Shown here: in pieces, positions 24,791-38,709 of the stretch
Numbering within the stretch: position 1 is the stretch's first letter
Layout: each line of letters starts with the position of its first letter
Assembly: GCA_013399895.1 (NCBI GenBank)
Contig: VXBA01001345.1
Span: 248,001 to 312,000 of the forward strand
Direction: 5' to 3'
DNA: 64,000 nt
Source of the DNA: Serilophus lunatus
Lineage: Eukaryota > Chordata > Aves > Passeriformes > Eurylaimidae
Translations under genes and position numbers: made by a program
The notes under the pieces: generated by a model
The model's database searches: none
What the model was told of the DNA's origin: nothing
Seen by the model: the letters and a program-made list of their open reading frames with translations, nothing else

Positions 24791-25791
24791 AGGAAAAAAA
24801 TCTCTATGTGGTTGGGTTGCTTATGAAGAAGAGTGAATGAAGCTAAGCAGGAAGAGATTTCGTCCTTCTCCCATGTAGCAAAAAATATGGTAAAGAAAAT
24901 GAACTGGGAAAGCAACCGATTTTAGGATAAAGTACCATTAAGACGTGCCTTCTTTTTTGAAAAAAAAAAAAATCATTTAAAACTGCTGTGCGTAGTTTAA
25001 GTCTCAATTTTCTAAAAATATACCACTGGGAAAAGAGACTCTTGGCAGGTTTATTATAACTGCAGGGTTTTTTCAAAGTTTAAGGCAAGAAAAAAATGAT
25101 GCATTTCAATTTGCACTCTTAACTGATAGTTTGGGGTTTTTTAATGTTTATGCCAGTGTTATTTTTAGAATCAGAAATCTACTACAGTTTTTTAATACAG
25201 TTAAGCTGCATCTACGAACTGCAAGTACTAGAAGTCCATGATGATCTGGCAGTCGTTAACAGAGAGTATCTGAAGTGGTAAAATCGATTTTGATGTGGAG
25301 AAGAATTAAAATATTTAAAATAAGTATCTGTTCCAGAAGTATTTTACAGTGCTTAACCTTTTTTTCCCCCCCCCTTTAAAACTTAAGCCTCCCACCTACA
25401 CTATGGGAATCTCCTGCCAACTAAGTGTATACGAAAATTTGAATTAATTTGGGGATTTCATACCAGCTAACTTATCCGCTATCCATAAATCAAGTTCCAT
25501 CTTTGGTTAATTTCAAGGCTGATTATTTTTGGAACATTTTACAGTATAAATTATTCATTACATAGATGTATTATACCTCTTTGCCAGATAACAACAGATG
25601 CCATGCCAACTCTTTTTTTTAAGATATGATACCTGGGGAGCAAATATAACAACACATTTGGCCATACTCAGCTAACTGATAAGAACTGCTCCTCACAAAT
25701 CTAGGAAGACAACAATTATTTCAAAATAACCTTTCTTTCTACGGCATGCAGGAAACCAAAGTCCTAACTAAACATTCCTTAACAAACTTTA

Positions 25792-25808
25792 AAATAAATA
25801 AATAAATA
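25792..25808. repeat. (AAAT)4 microsatellite
   Basis: Four AAAT units in succession. Confidence 0.85.
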
Positions 25809-28552
25809 CAAAAACGTTTAACTCTCTCATTCTTGATGACCACCTAATAATACAGATAATAATATTCACACCAGTGGAAGACAAATACGGTCCACGAATT
25901 GCACTGCGCAATTTGTTTTTCTGTAAACTACCTTGAAATACTCCTAAGTTCTGGCTGAAAAACATTGCATAGAAACTGAACTTTTTTTCCCATTACATTA
26001 TGTTCTGCTTGAACCAGCAAGTAGATTTATTAGCAGTACTCTTTCATCATTTTTCAGATGCAATGCTGTGTGCCATGATGGCAGTACATTTGCTTCTATG
26101 TTCTGTCCTGAAAAATAGGTGTAACAATCTCTATGATGTAAGGTACATAAATGAGGGTCACCCTTTGTCAGAATATGCAACTGAAGCAAGTTTGAATTAA
26201 TTCAAAAGACCTTTTTGGATTTTTTTTTTCATTTTTTTAAATTTATTTTAAATATAACTATGTAAAATTGCATTTTATTGAATGATAAAATAGAGGATAT
26301 ATAAAACATATAAGACATGTTTAAGCATTACATTACTAGTGTGTCCTAACCTCATACGTTACATTCAAATAGGGTTTTCTTGTATCTATAAAATGTTAAA
26401 GATATTTGCTATATTGAAAAATGTTTTGCTCTGATTGTTTAGTCAATGCATAGATAAAGTCTGTCCATGCAACACTGATTCAATCATCTTCTGTGTGTAG
26501 TCAGGCAAGGAGAATCCCACCTTAACTATAACCCTTGCTAATCTAAACTAGCTATCTTAGCTCCCTCCTATAGTCAGTGGACAGGAAACAGCAGCTCCGG
26601 GGAAAAACTCATCCAAACCAACAGAGAAAGTCTAAAATAAGGGAGCAGTGTGGATGTTTTGCAACAGGGAAGCCATGACACAGGGAGAGTTAGAAATAAA
26701 ATGTTGATTAAACTACTCAATTTGCAATAGTCCAGATCACACCATAGGAGACACAGCACTTTCAAAACACTGCTTACACTATCACCCACTTCAGGGTCAG
26801 AGAATTCAGCATTTTTACAAGCTGGGTCAAGGGATCCAAGCTAAGTAACAGCAAACAAAGAGAAAAAAATTACTAAACATTTAAAAATGTTAATTTTGTC
26901 TACCACTCATGGGAGCTTTGAGGTAAGACAAGATAAAATTCAATTTACTGGTAACAACTCAACTGCTTCAAACATAAGGTCAACCTTTTTTTTCCTCCTT
27001 CTGAAATCATCAGTTCTTGTGCCTTGCAAAACCTAAAGACACTATTTTCTCTGAATTCTCAACACAAATTAATCCCTTTTACTGATCCTCAATAGCAAAA
27101 TCAGAAAAAGTAGGTTCCTATAGAAAACAAAACCCAAAACACAGCCTGAAGTGATTAAAGGCTACAAAATCCCACATAGTCACAAAAAGACTTAAAGCGC
27201 TTCCTAAATTTTGAGAGGTTAACATCCAGAATTTTTGGTTTCATTGTTTAATTTTTAACACATTCATGTGAAACCACATGTGTGAGGAAATGCTTCCAGA
27301 GTCTGGAAAAAAGTAATGATGAAAAACTCCATAAACCATGACCAGAGAGTTGCCTGCACAGCTCAGGTGTAGATCAGACACTTCTGCACTCCTCATAGGC
27401 CTTCTTAACCACCAACCTCATTTTTGACTATAATAAAATTCCATGGACCAAAGAAATTAAATTGAATTGCACACCTTTTTTTTTATCTGACCAAATTTAG
27501 AGGTTTGAAATACATTTTACATATTAAAAATTCTTTCAAACTTAAAATATTATTTCAATCATTATATTCAATAATTTACTATTACAATGTCCTATTACAT
27601 TTCCATATTCATTACATGAAAGCAAGATATACCCAAAGAAATTTTTCAACTTCGCTAATAAGCAAAATCATCCATGACTGCTTTCCAACACAAAATGTAT
27701 ACAAAAATATATTACTTGCCAGCATTGGTGTGTCACGTATTTGTGGTTCCAGAAAACATTTCCTGAGGGGTTTAGATGAGAATTCTATGCATATATACTG
27801 ACAATTTATTTCCACTGAAAAAATGCAATACAGTAAAAAGATGAAGTAAAAGCAAATGAAACAGAAGTCTAGAGACAAGGCAGCTGATCTTGCAGCACTC
27901 AAATAATGACCTGACATGTACACTCTGCAGTGTTTTGCAAAATAAATTGTTGGCAAAGATGAGAAGATAGAAACCTAACTAGCACGGTCAATGTAACCAC
28001 CACAATAATATGCTTAAACTCCCTACTATCTTGGTCCTTGCAAAATATTAGAACTCGAGAATATATGTCAAACAGTACTTTTTCACTGGAAGCAACAGAA
28101 AAGAGTCCACATTTAATAATGAAGAGACCTCATAAAGACATCTTATTGTACATATGTACATATGGCCACATTTATTCCTATTAAATATTACCACATCAGA
28201 ATAGTGAAGAATTTGGTTTATGCTTTATTTATCTTTCTTAAATTCAACTAAATCAGGGCTCTATATTAAGCGTGAATACCACTAATCAAACTAGCAGGAA
28301 AATTGTGATTTATAGTGCTGTTTGGCAGTCCTGAAAGTGCACCCTAATCCTTTGCAGGGTAGATGGATAATGTTATAGAAATGGAGACCTTATAGGTTTA
28401 TTTCAGCTTTCATATGGTGCAACAAAATCTACAATGTTTTTGAGATGAGAGAGCTTGTCAGACCTTGATAGTGAGCATCACCCATTCCACAGAAGTGACA
28501 GCAAGTATTACCAGCAGAGAAGCTCTTGCCCTCATGCCCTACAGCAAAGTCA

Positions 28553-28578
28553 CTGTCTGTCTTTTATTTGACAGACAG
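28553..28578. repeat. 9-bp inverted repeat, 8-nt loop
   Basis: CTGTCTGTC at 28553-28561 pairs exactly with GACAGACAG at 28570-28578 around a T-rich loop. The T-rich loop and short stem do not make a convincing terminator or RNA gene in a vertebrate intron. Confidence 0.8.
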
Positions 28579-31216
28579 GGTTATATGGGAATATGTTATG
28601 CTGGTGGAAAAACTGACACAACTGCTGGAGAGTCCTGTGACTAGTATGAGCAAAATGGAAGCAATGTGTCCAGCACTTGTGTTAGATAACAATTTAAAGC
28701 ATATGTTTATTTATTACAGGTAAATTACATCCCTCCTACTGCTGACACCTGCACATGTTTAGCAAAATCTGAAAATAAAATAGCATCATTTGCTGTCAGC
28801 AGAATGCAACTTTTCCTGAACATCTAAAATTGAAATTCATCATTAGAAGTAAAAAATAACAGCCATTATATGCTATGCACTAAGATCTCTCTCTTCATTG
28901 AAGTAGCGTCGTTTACCTACTGATTATTTTCAATGCCTAATACTGCTAATGAAAATGTCATTGGGGAATTTTAAAATATATGTTATGACAGTGATTTGTA
29001 TTGGATCAAAACAGATGAACAAAGTTGAAAGAATGAAAACTAAACAATAGTTTCCTTGGCCAAAGCAAGAAACGCAATTGCATTTTGCTGATATAATCAA
29101 TACAGGAAACTTTCCCGTGACACATCAAAAATTGGATGTAGTGAATGACTGGGAAACTGAAATGGCTGGTAGCTCAGGCTTGTAATTCATCCACAGGTCA
29201 GGCAGAGTGCAGTAAATGACCCAACTTTCTCTACGATTGTCCTTTTCTGAGCTCTAAGCACACAACTGAGAGACCTCCCCTGTCTAGGAAGAGGAAGGAC
29301 TTATCATATCGTCTCCTCTTGGGTGTGAAAAATCACAGATATATAATACACAATCCAAAAGCCATATAGAATACTGAATTTGAAAATTATAAAGTGCATA
29401 CAGAAAATCCTAATCCTTTAAAAAATGCATTTACGTTAAAGCTGAAAGGAGTTTAACTCAACACCATATTTTTAAAAATTTGTTATGCAGTATAGTATAA
29501 AACAGAAAAAAGCTACCAAAAAAAGACTTTGGAGAACATAGATGGCAATATAGTTTTATCAGAGAAATTTCTCTGCACAGCTGTGGAAAAGCTATGGGAA
29601 AATGACTAAACAAAACCACAAGGAGTCCCCATAAGACAATTTTTCAATACCTTTTATATTTATTACATATTCACTCAAATGCAATTCAAATTGCCTGTGC
29701 TTGAAAGTCCAAGAGGCTTTATTTAAATTTACTCATTAGAGATCTTTATGAATGAAAAAGACAATCAGACACAATAACAAGCATTTTAAAAATTGTAATT
29801 ATTACTAAGGTAACACAAAATTTATAATCGTTCTACTAATAAAATTTGTTTACTCTTGAAAACATTGCATTTTTCAACACACCTTAAAACAAATATACAC
29901 CCTGCAATACGTGAAGTGCATCATACCTAACTTACTTGATACCGTAGTTTAAAAAATTTATTTGGTACACAGTGCGCTAATTTCCAGGAAAAACACAATT
30001 AGAAATTACAAACCTTGGGATTTTTTTCTGTTTACTTGGAAATTGAGAATACAGGAGATGGGAGACTTTTAACTTGTTATCAAGACCCCATTTCAGTTTA
30101 AGCAGGTGACAGAAATTCAATAACAATTTTAATTCACTCTTGGAACGTTACTTGCATGTAAGTGGTATTCAAGAAAGATTGCTTGATGTCCAAACTGTAG
30201 TGGACAGCTAATTTCCGGTGTCTGTCCTCCTATCTCCATACAGAAGGATTTGATTAATTCCCCCAAAGGGAAACTGAATGAAGTATTTTTCCAATTGGGA
30301 AGGGACACTAGCAAGGCTCTCTGAACATTTTGCATCTGCCAATCTTAAAAGTAACATCATGTAGTTTAAGTATCCAAGTATGCTAACAGGTAACTTAGGA
30401 CAACATCTCTGCACACCTGTGTCACTGTGTCCAAATACTGATGCACTTCCTTACTAGCTAAAAGAAAATAGCATAATTGCTGTAAAATCTTTTAAGACTT
30501 TTAGAATGATCTTTTATTTTTACACTGAGGTATCAGATGCGTTTATAAATGCAATTTTGAAAATCAACTGGAAAGTGTCTCTTCAGAGATTATGGGGATG
30601 GTAGAAAAGAATGCCAGCAGTAAAGAAGCTTCTGTGCAGACAAAGAATCAAAATCTTTATTTCTTGAAAAGTTGGTACTACAGAAGAATACTGTTATTTT
30701 CAATATTATTAAAGAGAGTCAATCCATGTCTAAAATGTAGGTCTAGTTTTACAATGCTGTATTTAATCAAGGTTACCAACCAACTGAAAGTATTAATAAC
30801 CTTCATATGAATTTTCAGTGAAAGAAACAAGTTAGTAGTTTAAATCTTCTTAAAGATCTCTGATTAAACACGCGCATTTTATATCTGTCATTAGATGTTT
30901 GTGTTCTGTACTACTTCTAACAGTAGTCAGTATTACCAATGCTGACTCAGTATCCATACTCACACCTTTCCCAGAGAGAATACAACGTGAAAAATGAGCA
31001 TTTAACTTGGTAATAAAATTGTCTTTATTAAGAATATTTCCATTTTGCATACACTCTGGTTTTTTTACCTGTTTTACAGAGGATCTGAAATCTTTATTTT
31101 ATGACTTACTGTTTTCTAGAGCAGACCTAGGCATAGGAATTCATAAAAACTTCAGACACTAAGTAAGAATCCCAAAACTAGAATACTTCAACTATTTTCA
31201 GGATGAATTAACTTAC

Positions 31217-31334
31217 TTTGGAGGATGTAGAGTCACATTCCTGACAAATCCATCCATAGCCAGTCTGTTTAGGAGACTTTTTCAAGGGAGGGTCTAAACA
31301 GCCAAAATGGTAGCAAAGCCTGCATTCATCACAC
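31217..31334 (-). CDS. PHF14: PHF14 internal exon: second half of last PHD finger
   Basis: This 118-bp exon encodes 39 whole codons preceded by one base that completes a split codon (enters in phase 2, leaves in phase 0). The translation starts CDECRLCYHFGCLDPPLKKS and ends WICQECDSTSSK, which I recognise as the C-terminal PHD finger of PHF14. Visible zinc ligands of the C4HC3 finger are Cys1, Cys4, His9, Cys12, Cys30 and Cys33, with the conserved Trp28 two residues before Cys30. The first two ligands must lie in the preceding exon. The acceptor is TTGCAG and the donor GTAAGT, both close to consensus. PHF14 is a nuclear multi-PHD chromatin reader that binds histone H3 and acts in transcriptional repression (known from the family). 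The only difference from the human sequence I recall is a Ser-to-Thr change near the exon end. I am very sure of this call. Confidence 0.95.
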
Positions 31335-34300
31335 CTGCAACAGAAAAACAAAATGTGTATTTATATTAAATGGTACTTCTGTACTATTTTAGATTGAGCT
31401 TCCCTGCAATTCTCAGCACAAGATTTCCTGATCCATTATCATAATAAAGAAAATCAATTTTCTATAAGGGGTAATTTTAAACACAATCACTTCAAGTAGG
31501 TTCTGCTTAATTTGGAATATTCTGATGCAGACACTCATATATCACCTTTGTCATCATCTTATGTAAATGACAATATTTCAAAGACTTGCAAATTAAAGAA
31601 AAAAAATTGCTCAAATTTTAAGATACTTCAGTGTCATTCACTGCCATTTATTTTCAGAATTTTTGACTGTTTTAAAAGTAGACAATAGTAATTTTTCATA
31701 GTTTTAAGACATTATTTTGCACATGAAGTTTTTCAAGGAAAACTGTGGAAAATTCACCCACATATTCAATAACTCAAATACAATTTACAGATATGAATTA
31801 TATTTTCTACACAGGGACTATGACATTGATAAAAAATGCAAAAAAACTATTTCCTCATTAACGTTGAATTTTCTGGAATGGGGCTTTAATTTAGAAAGAT
31901 ATTTTTTTGAAAGATCTTTTGCTTATAAAACTGCACTGTGTACATTTTAATAAATCTTTTATGAGTGTTTTGTACAATGCATGGTCCACACAAAAACCTC
32001 AAAACATACAGCACAGCTATTGTTAACCTATTCTTAATGCACCAGCATAGAAGAAATGCTACAGAACAAGTGCTTCATGAAAGGATTTTTAAATCAGTAC
32101 AGTGTTCAAAATGAGAGATTTTTCAAAACAAATAACAGAGATTTTCATACACTCTAATGAACTTCACTTTATTTGCATATCCCCCTGTATCCCCTTGTAT
32201 GAAAAGAAAGCTTTTTTAAAATTTACTTTACAGTACTCTCTTCATTAAATCTCTTAAACTCTGAATTAAAGACAATATAAATGATCCAAAAATAGAAAAG
32301 AGAGTAAATGTTTAAAATTCAAATTTTCTAAGAAATCCCCTCACTCTCTCTGCTTCCACGGCCACTCACTGTCTCCTGTACATACATGCGAATACAAAAA
32401 TGTCCAAAAATTGCAATAATAGCACAGCACAGGCATCATCAGATCAAAGACAGAGGGATATAATATATCAACAGAATACACAGTGCACTGCAGAAAAAGG
32501 ACTCAACTAACAGAACACGCTGCTGTATTAACATAAGACAATGTTCATGTGACTTCTCCAAGGATTAGTCTCCAAATAAAAAGAAGTAACTCTTTTCTGA
32601 CTGAAACTGTTTAACCCAAGTAAATATTTTTGTCCTCACTGCCAAGGCTATGCTCGCTAGTGAAACCTTCTGTCTGCGGCAGTTACATGTAAGACACGAG
32701 CAGATAAGGGTATGGCTTGTACTGTTTTCCACTAAATAGAAACGAAAAGAAATAATCTGATTATCCACAGGATACAACACTAGACTGACATAGTTTCAAT
32801 ATTTTTTTTAAATATGGGATATACCATATTACAACACAAATCCTTAGGATTGTTTAGCAATGACTCAATGCAACTCCAGGACAAAGAAAACACTTAACAC
32901 AGGAAACTGTTCTGTCTTAAAAGAATTCTAATGTAGAAATGTATTATTTGAAATCAGGAATACATGCAGTTTTGTTTCTTCTGAAAAGCATATTAAAATA
33001 ATAAAAATGTTGAGAGTGGGAATGGGATATGTTACAGTCCTAAATCCCAACAGTGTATGTGACCTTTAGCAAAAGATTAAGCCTCCTTTGAGTCTTAGTG
33101 TTCTCATCTGTAAAGGAGTATATTTTTACTAACCCATTTCTGTATCTGGAATCTTGTGCATGTAAAGGCTTGAACCTGAGCTCTGCTTATCAGAACTCCC
33201 TTCCTATAAACTGCTTGGGATCCTCTAAATAATACAAAATAAAGCATCACACTGTTTCTGACCGATTTAGAGTATTTTCAGAGCTTAATCCTGAAATCTG
33301 CATCCGATTTAAACAGTATCTATTTAATTATTTGGGGGATGTAATTGTTTTCTATGTTCAAAGTAAAATGGTTCCCCTTTAAAATTACACTTTGGCATCT
33401 CTTCTTACATCTTTTCCATTTTGTATCTAAAATGAGGTACCTCCTGACTGCACCTTCAGCCATGTTTCAGAAGTATGCTGAGGGAGTTTGCAAGGCTGTA
33501 TGTTGAAATAATCAGAACCTTGTGAAATTAAATACAGATCTCGAGGCACCACTCTAAAGCTGAATGGTTTTAATATTTATTGTCACTAATTTTTAGCACT
33601 TCAGAGTGTTTAGTTTTACAGAAGAAAAACTGCATTTTCCTAGAATGAGTTAAAAATATTTATATGAAAGTTTTCATAGATACTAATAGCTTCTAGCTGC
33701 ATCTGCACAGCTGAGAAAATGCATGTAACAAAAGCATATTTTCACGTAACAAAACATAAAAAGCTGTATGGTGATAAAAATAAAACTATACCAAATATTT
33801 TTAAATGCATCCTTCTTACTGTTTTTTATTGGAATATGAATTCTGTACTGTGGAACACAGATTCACTGATTTTGAAGTTCCCAGAGCATGATGCTGGGAA
33901 AATGGATGAATGCACACTCTACCTTAAAGACGATGCCCTAGCTGTCTGGCAATTCTCTTGTCTGCTGAGACTGGGGACAAAATGTGAAGCTTACACACAT
34001 CACAGTGCAGAAAACAAAACTGGCTTTCTTAATTCCTAATTCCAAAAGAAAACCTTACACCAAGGTTAAAATTGCACTAGTAAAATGAGATGAATCCCTC
34101 AAGTGTATACTATTAGTTATGTTCTTTTTTCTAGCAACATAAAAATGACAGAAAATACACTGTCAGATTCAGAAAATAAGAAAGCAACACAAAATATGGA
34201 GTACTTTCAACTTAATTATAGAGAATGAAAATGTCGGGCCACAAAAGGTGTCATGCTGACGGTCTCACACTTTTGGTAAACACTCTCACAGATCAATCAC

Positions 34301-37300
34301 AATCTGGACATCTATAAAGGAAAGGAGTCACACATGTCATTTACAAGTATCACCCACTTTCATCCTGAAGATGGCTTAACAGGACAAGTAAAACTGTTGG
34401 GTTAATGGGGTGGGGGAGGAAGAGCCAGAAGTCATTTCCTCCCTATTAAAGGTTGCTGAAATTTTTACCTTTGTGCATTCAAGGTCACACCTTCAAAACA
34501 GTTCTTAAACCAGCAAGTATTTTATTTAGCCACTATTTGCGGGTAACGGTTTTCGTGGTTATGCCTATGATTTACAAATGCAGTTAAGCGCAGTTGCCTG
34601 GCTAACTGCTGTATTGAAAACTTGGTGCAAAGAAAAACACAGCTCCACACAAAGACAAGCTAACCTAACCTCCAAAATTACCTCTAACTGACAGGTAATT
34701 GCTTACTATCGATGTTATAACAAGCCTGAAATTACTTTATGCATTAAAATCAGAAATCATTGTTCCTCATTCCAGCAATTAATGAATGAGGATAGATATA
34801 TGCCCCCTAAACACTGAGAAAATGGGGTGTGAAGAAGAAAGGTGAATTCTGAAGTATTTAGCTTAGTAAGTTAAAAAATAATAACACATTTTTCACTTAT
34901 AGAAGTATAGAATGCAGGTCAGCTACATCTTCACAGCAAAAAAGCTTGATTAGGCATTTCCATACCTGAAATATATCTGCTTTGTTCTTTAATAAAGTGA
35001 TCTCCATCTGCTCTTGCCCTTGGTTTTTATTTTTTTTTTTTTGCACTACAGCTGGCTGTGCATACGCCCTACATAACTCTGCATTTTTCTGTTCATAATT
35101 AACTAATTATACTCTAATCAATAGTGTAGATACTGATTTTAAAATGCAAATGAGATAAATGAGATAATGGCTGGGGTCAATATCATTTTATTTACAAAGC
35201 CCAGCACACACATCCAATTTCATTATATTGCATCTACCTGTACAGGAGGGAGTCTTATCAGTTGGCCTGCAGAAGTCTTCCTGTGAGCACTGGGGGAAAA
35301 GACCTGTGCTTTTGCAGAGGAGCAGTGAATGCAAAACGTGCCCGTCACTGGCACATTTGTAAGCCACTGGTTAATATCATCGAAAACCACAAAGAGCTGA
35401 TTCAGCCAGTGAAGAAACCTATTTTGCATTCACGAGACATCATCACCCATCTACAGCTGTAAAAGTAATTACCTACATGTCCCTGAAACACAACATTAAT
35501 AAGCTAATCTTTAAATACAACTTTCCAAATATGCTTCAGAGACAACAGAAAATCTCTCACTTATGTACACATCATTGCACACCCCCTGCAGTGTCATGCC
35601 AAAAGGTACTATGTTCAACAAAATAGCAAAATATATATATACTATGTCCTACTCATCAAAACAGCTTAGAAAGATTTACTATAATAGCAAAAAACCCAAA
35701 ATAGAAGATATAAAACTTTGATTCATATGGATAAACCATCACCACTATTAAAATTAGAAAACTTGTCATAAGAATCTTAATATGGCAAATTCTGAACTAG
35801 AACAAAATTAGAAGTAAGATAATCCAGAATTTTTAAACTCTAAGGAAACTGCAGTGGTACAGGTACGCATCCACTCACGCATTTGCTGGGGGGATGCAAC
35901 ACAGTGGCTATTCCAACATTTGATAAGCACCTTTCCTTGTTGTCTTGTTTGGGACTCCATTTCTGACTAAAGGCTCTTAAAACTGAGGAACAGACATTTC
36001 TTCTTAGGCACTAATCTCTCTCCCCTTTAATCCATCAGTGTCCAATCAGATGAACACTTTAAAACCAGCTATGACAGTTTAAGTCACGCTGCTTTGTTTC
36101 TTATTAGTAGCTGTAGGATATATCCAATGGAAACAAACACATAAGCATTCCCAAAAACCCAGAGTAAAGTGATGTAGCTCAAGCGAATTCAAACTGTAGA
36201 ACCCAACAGACTTTGCCTGGGAGCAGGTGAGGAGAGCTTCTGTGGTACCTTAACTGCAACCAGACCACAGGAGTGATAAATTCTGGATGACAGGAATGAA
36301 TACTACAGGCTGTGTTACAGCAGCAACTCTTACACGTCATGTCAAAAGTGGCACTTTCCTGTGCACTTATTTAAGCAGTAGAATTAAAGAGCTAATGGTG
36401 AAATAATTATATAAACATCTATTCAGGGCATCGTTTAGTGCTGTCTAAGAAGTACATTTATTCTACTTACTGAGAAAGGAGCCCAAAACCATAGTACTTT
36501 TTCATTATGGAATATGTAGATAACTTTCTTCTTAGCTTTTGCTTCTGACATCTCTTGCAACAAAAGTGAAAATTAGTGAAGATATGACTCTGTATCTTAC
36601 ACTACCATTCTACATCAAAACTCTTCAATTCAGCCCTGTAAATTCCAACAAAAATTGCTTTCATTTTGCTGTGATGTGTCATAGGCCAAGCACAAACCAG
36701 AAGTGATGCAGTAATGTATTTAGACTCTAAAGTATAAGACCTAGATGCTTATCAACTCTTGGTTTTAGGCAAAAAATTGTCAAAATAATAAAACCCTACT
36801 AAAATGGATAAAGCTGGTTTTCTTCTTCCTGATTGCTATACTTTTTACCTTGCTATAAGTGACATAACAACTAAAAATGGGTAGTCATCTTGCAGTTTCC
36901 GTTCTACAGAACAGTTTTAAGAAACTGTTAACATCAGGATATTTAGAAGTCTTCTCACATGGGCCAGACAAGCTTTAGGTGACTTTATCATCAGAGTGAG
37001 ATACATTTCAGCACTAAAATTCTTATGTGACTGCACATGCAGGAAATGTCGATTTATAAACCAGGATATAGCCTATCTATACAGCCTCCTCATACAAAGG
37101 TGCTAGTTATCCTGAAAGGCTCTTTTCAAAGAAGTTAAAAATTCAACTCCACAAAACTGTAAGGAACTTAATTTAATTTCAAAGTTAAATCTAACTTGCA
37201 GTCACTCCTGTGTCAAGTGGATGGCTGGAAGAGATGTCCTCCAGAAGCTACTGTTTTCATAATTTTGATTTAGGTAAATGAAATACTATTCCTGGGAAAC

Positions 37301-38709
37301 ATAGTGCTTATGGTATTACACAAAGTAATTAAAAGTTACATTATAATTTCTATTATGCCAGGTACCCAAAAGGAATTCTCTAAGAGTAGACTATTACCCC
37401 CTTCTGTTATGCCTGGAAGAGAGGGCCACAGATGTGCGAAAAGTTGAGAGAATTTACCAGCTGAAGGATGAGCATTATTTTCTTGTTTTTATATCTACCT
37501 AATATTGACAAAGACAGTGTATGGGCAAGACAGACATACCACCTGACAGAGAATGATGAGCTTACTGATCTTCAGTTAACAACAGTTTCATGATAAGGTA
37601 TATGGTTTTGGATATGGGAACTGTGTTATCTCAAACTTACTTAAATTTCTGTCTAATCTCAAGGGCATTAATAAAATCAAACAGTGTCCATCAAAACAGA
37701 AAGTGTACCACAAAACAGAAAATAACCATTAATTTGGCAGTCATTTGGGTAGCTAAATGTATCATGTTAAACCAAAAACTGCCACCTCTCCTAACTGATT
37801 CAGTTCATGATTTTAGTACTAAAGCTAACAAACACTCCTTCATATCCAAAACCCTAACACTGACTACTTATGGGTAAGGAAGAGTGTTTTTCTGAATGGT
37901 CCATAAGTCATTTGCTTTGTGAAACTTAAGTTACGCTACAATGAAATTTATTTACCATACCTGTATGTGAACAGCTTTCTTTCAGCAGGAAGTGTTCACT
38001 TTTCTCTCTCATAGTACTTCAAAACTATGGAACACATGGCTTTGTTAAATTATTTTACAAAATTAATGGCCCACATATATAAGGGTAATATAATGATAGA
38101 AACACTATTTCAGTTCTGTTTGCTTTTGTTAATATACAGCTACTGTACAGAACTTCTACTTACAGTATTTTCATGTTTAAACTAAGCATTTTTGTGAAGA
38201 CAATGCCTCCAAGACACACATTAAGGTAATGCTACACCTATTACAGACACTGAAAATGTCACTTGATAAATTGAAAAGTGTAAAATTTAAGCAAGCTATT
38301 AGCAAATGCTGCATTCATTTTCCTGAAGTACATTCTTGTCGTGATACATGATTGGATCTATAGTGCCACTCTTCAGGTGTTCAGTCTATTAACTCTATTA
38401 AATGGTGTATTGTTTATGAACTACTAGAGAAGTCCATTATAGTTTTGTATATTGCCATCGAACATCTTTCAAAGAGTGAAACATCAAGTGTTAACATCTG
38501 GCTTTCTAGAAGAAGGGAGACAGAGACATGTAACGTAATGACTCATAAAATGTGGGGTGGGTGCGGGGAGAACTAAACTAAGTCAACAGAAAGCACCAAC
38601 AAAATCCTAAAAAGAAGCTGGGAGCAAACATAAAATTATGGCAGGAATTCACTTTAGGATATCAAGCAAGCCCAGGACAGTATCAACAATACCCAAAACA
38701 GTATTTAAC

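Larger units (their letters stand above)
10864..31216 (-). other. PHF14: PHF14 intron, 20.4 kb
   Basis: This is the sequence between the PHD-finger exon and the 38-codon exon, spliced out of the minus-strand transcript if both belong to one mRNA. It is AT-rich, with many stop codons in all frames. Inside are an A22 run (17461-17482), the unexplained frame at 16507-16770, a 22-bp tandem duplication (13852-13898), the GC-rich dispersed repeat at about 24096-24790 and short simple repeats. No further PHF14 exon was recognised. In particular I did not find a match for the short human C-terminal exon. Confidence 0.7.

Noticed and set aside
27612..27956. 114-codon hydrophobic minus-strand frame
   Set aside because: Phe/Ile/Tyr-rich composition is typical of AT-rich noise; no splice sites or motifs.
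28148..28159. Palindrome GTACATATGTAC
   Set aside because: A 12-bp AT-rich palindrome is expected by chance in this much sequence.
33719..34039. 106-codon plus-strand frame
   Set aside because: No recognisable domain, ordinary AT-rich composition, and no convincing splice signals.
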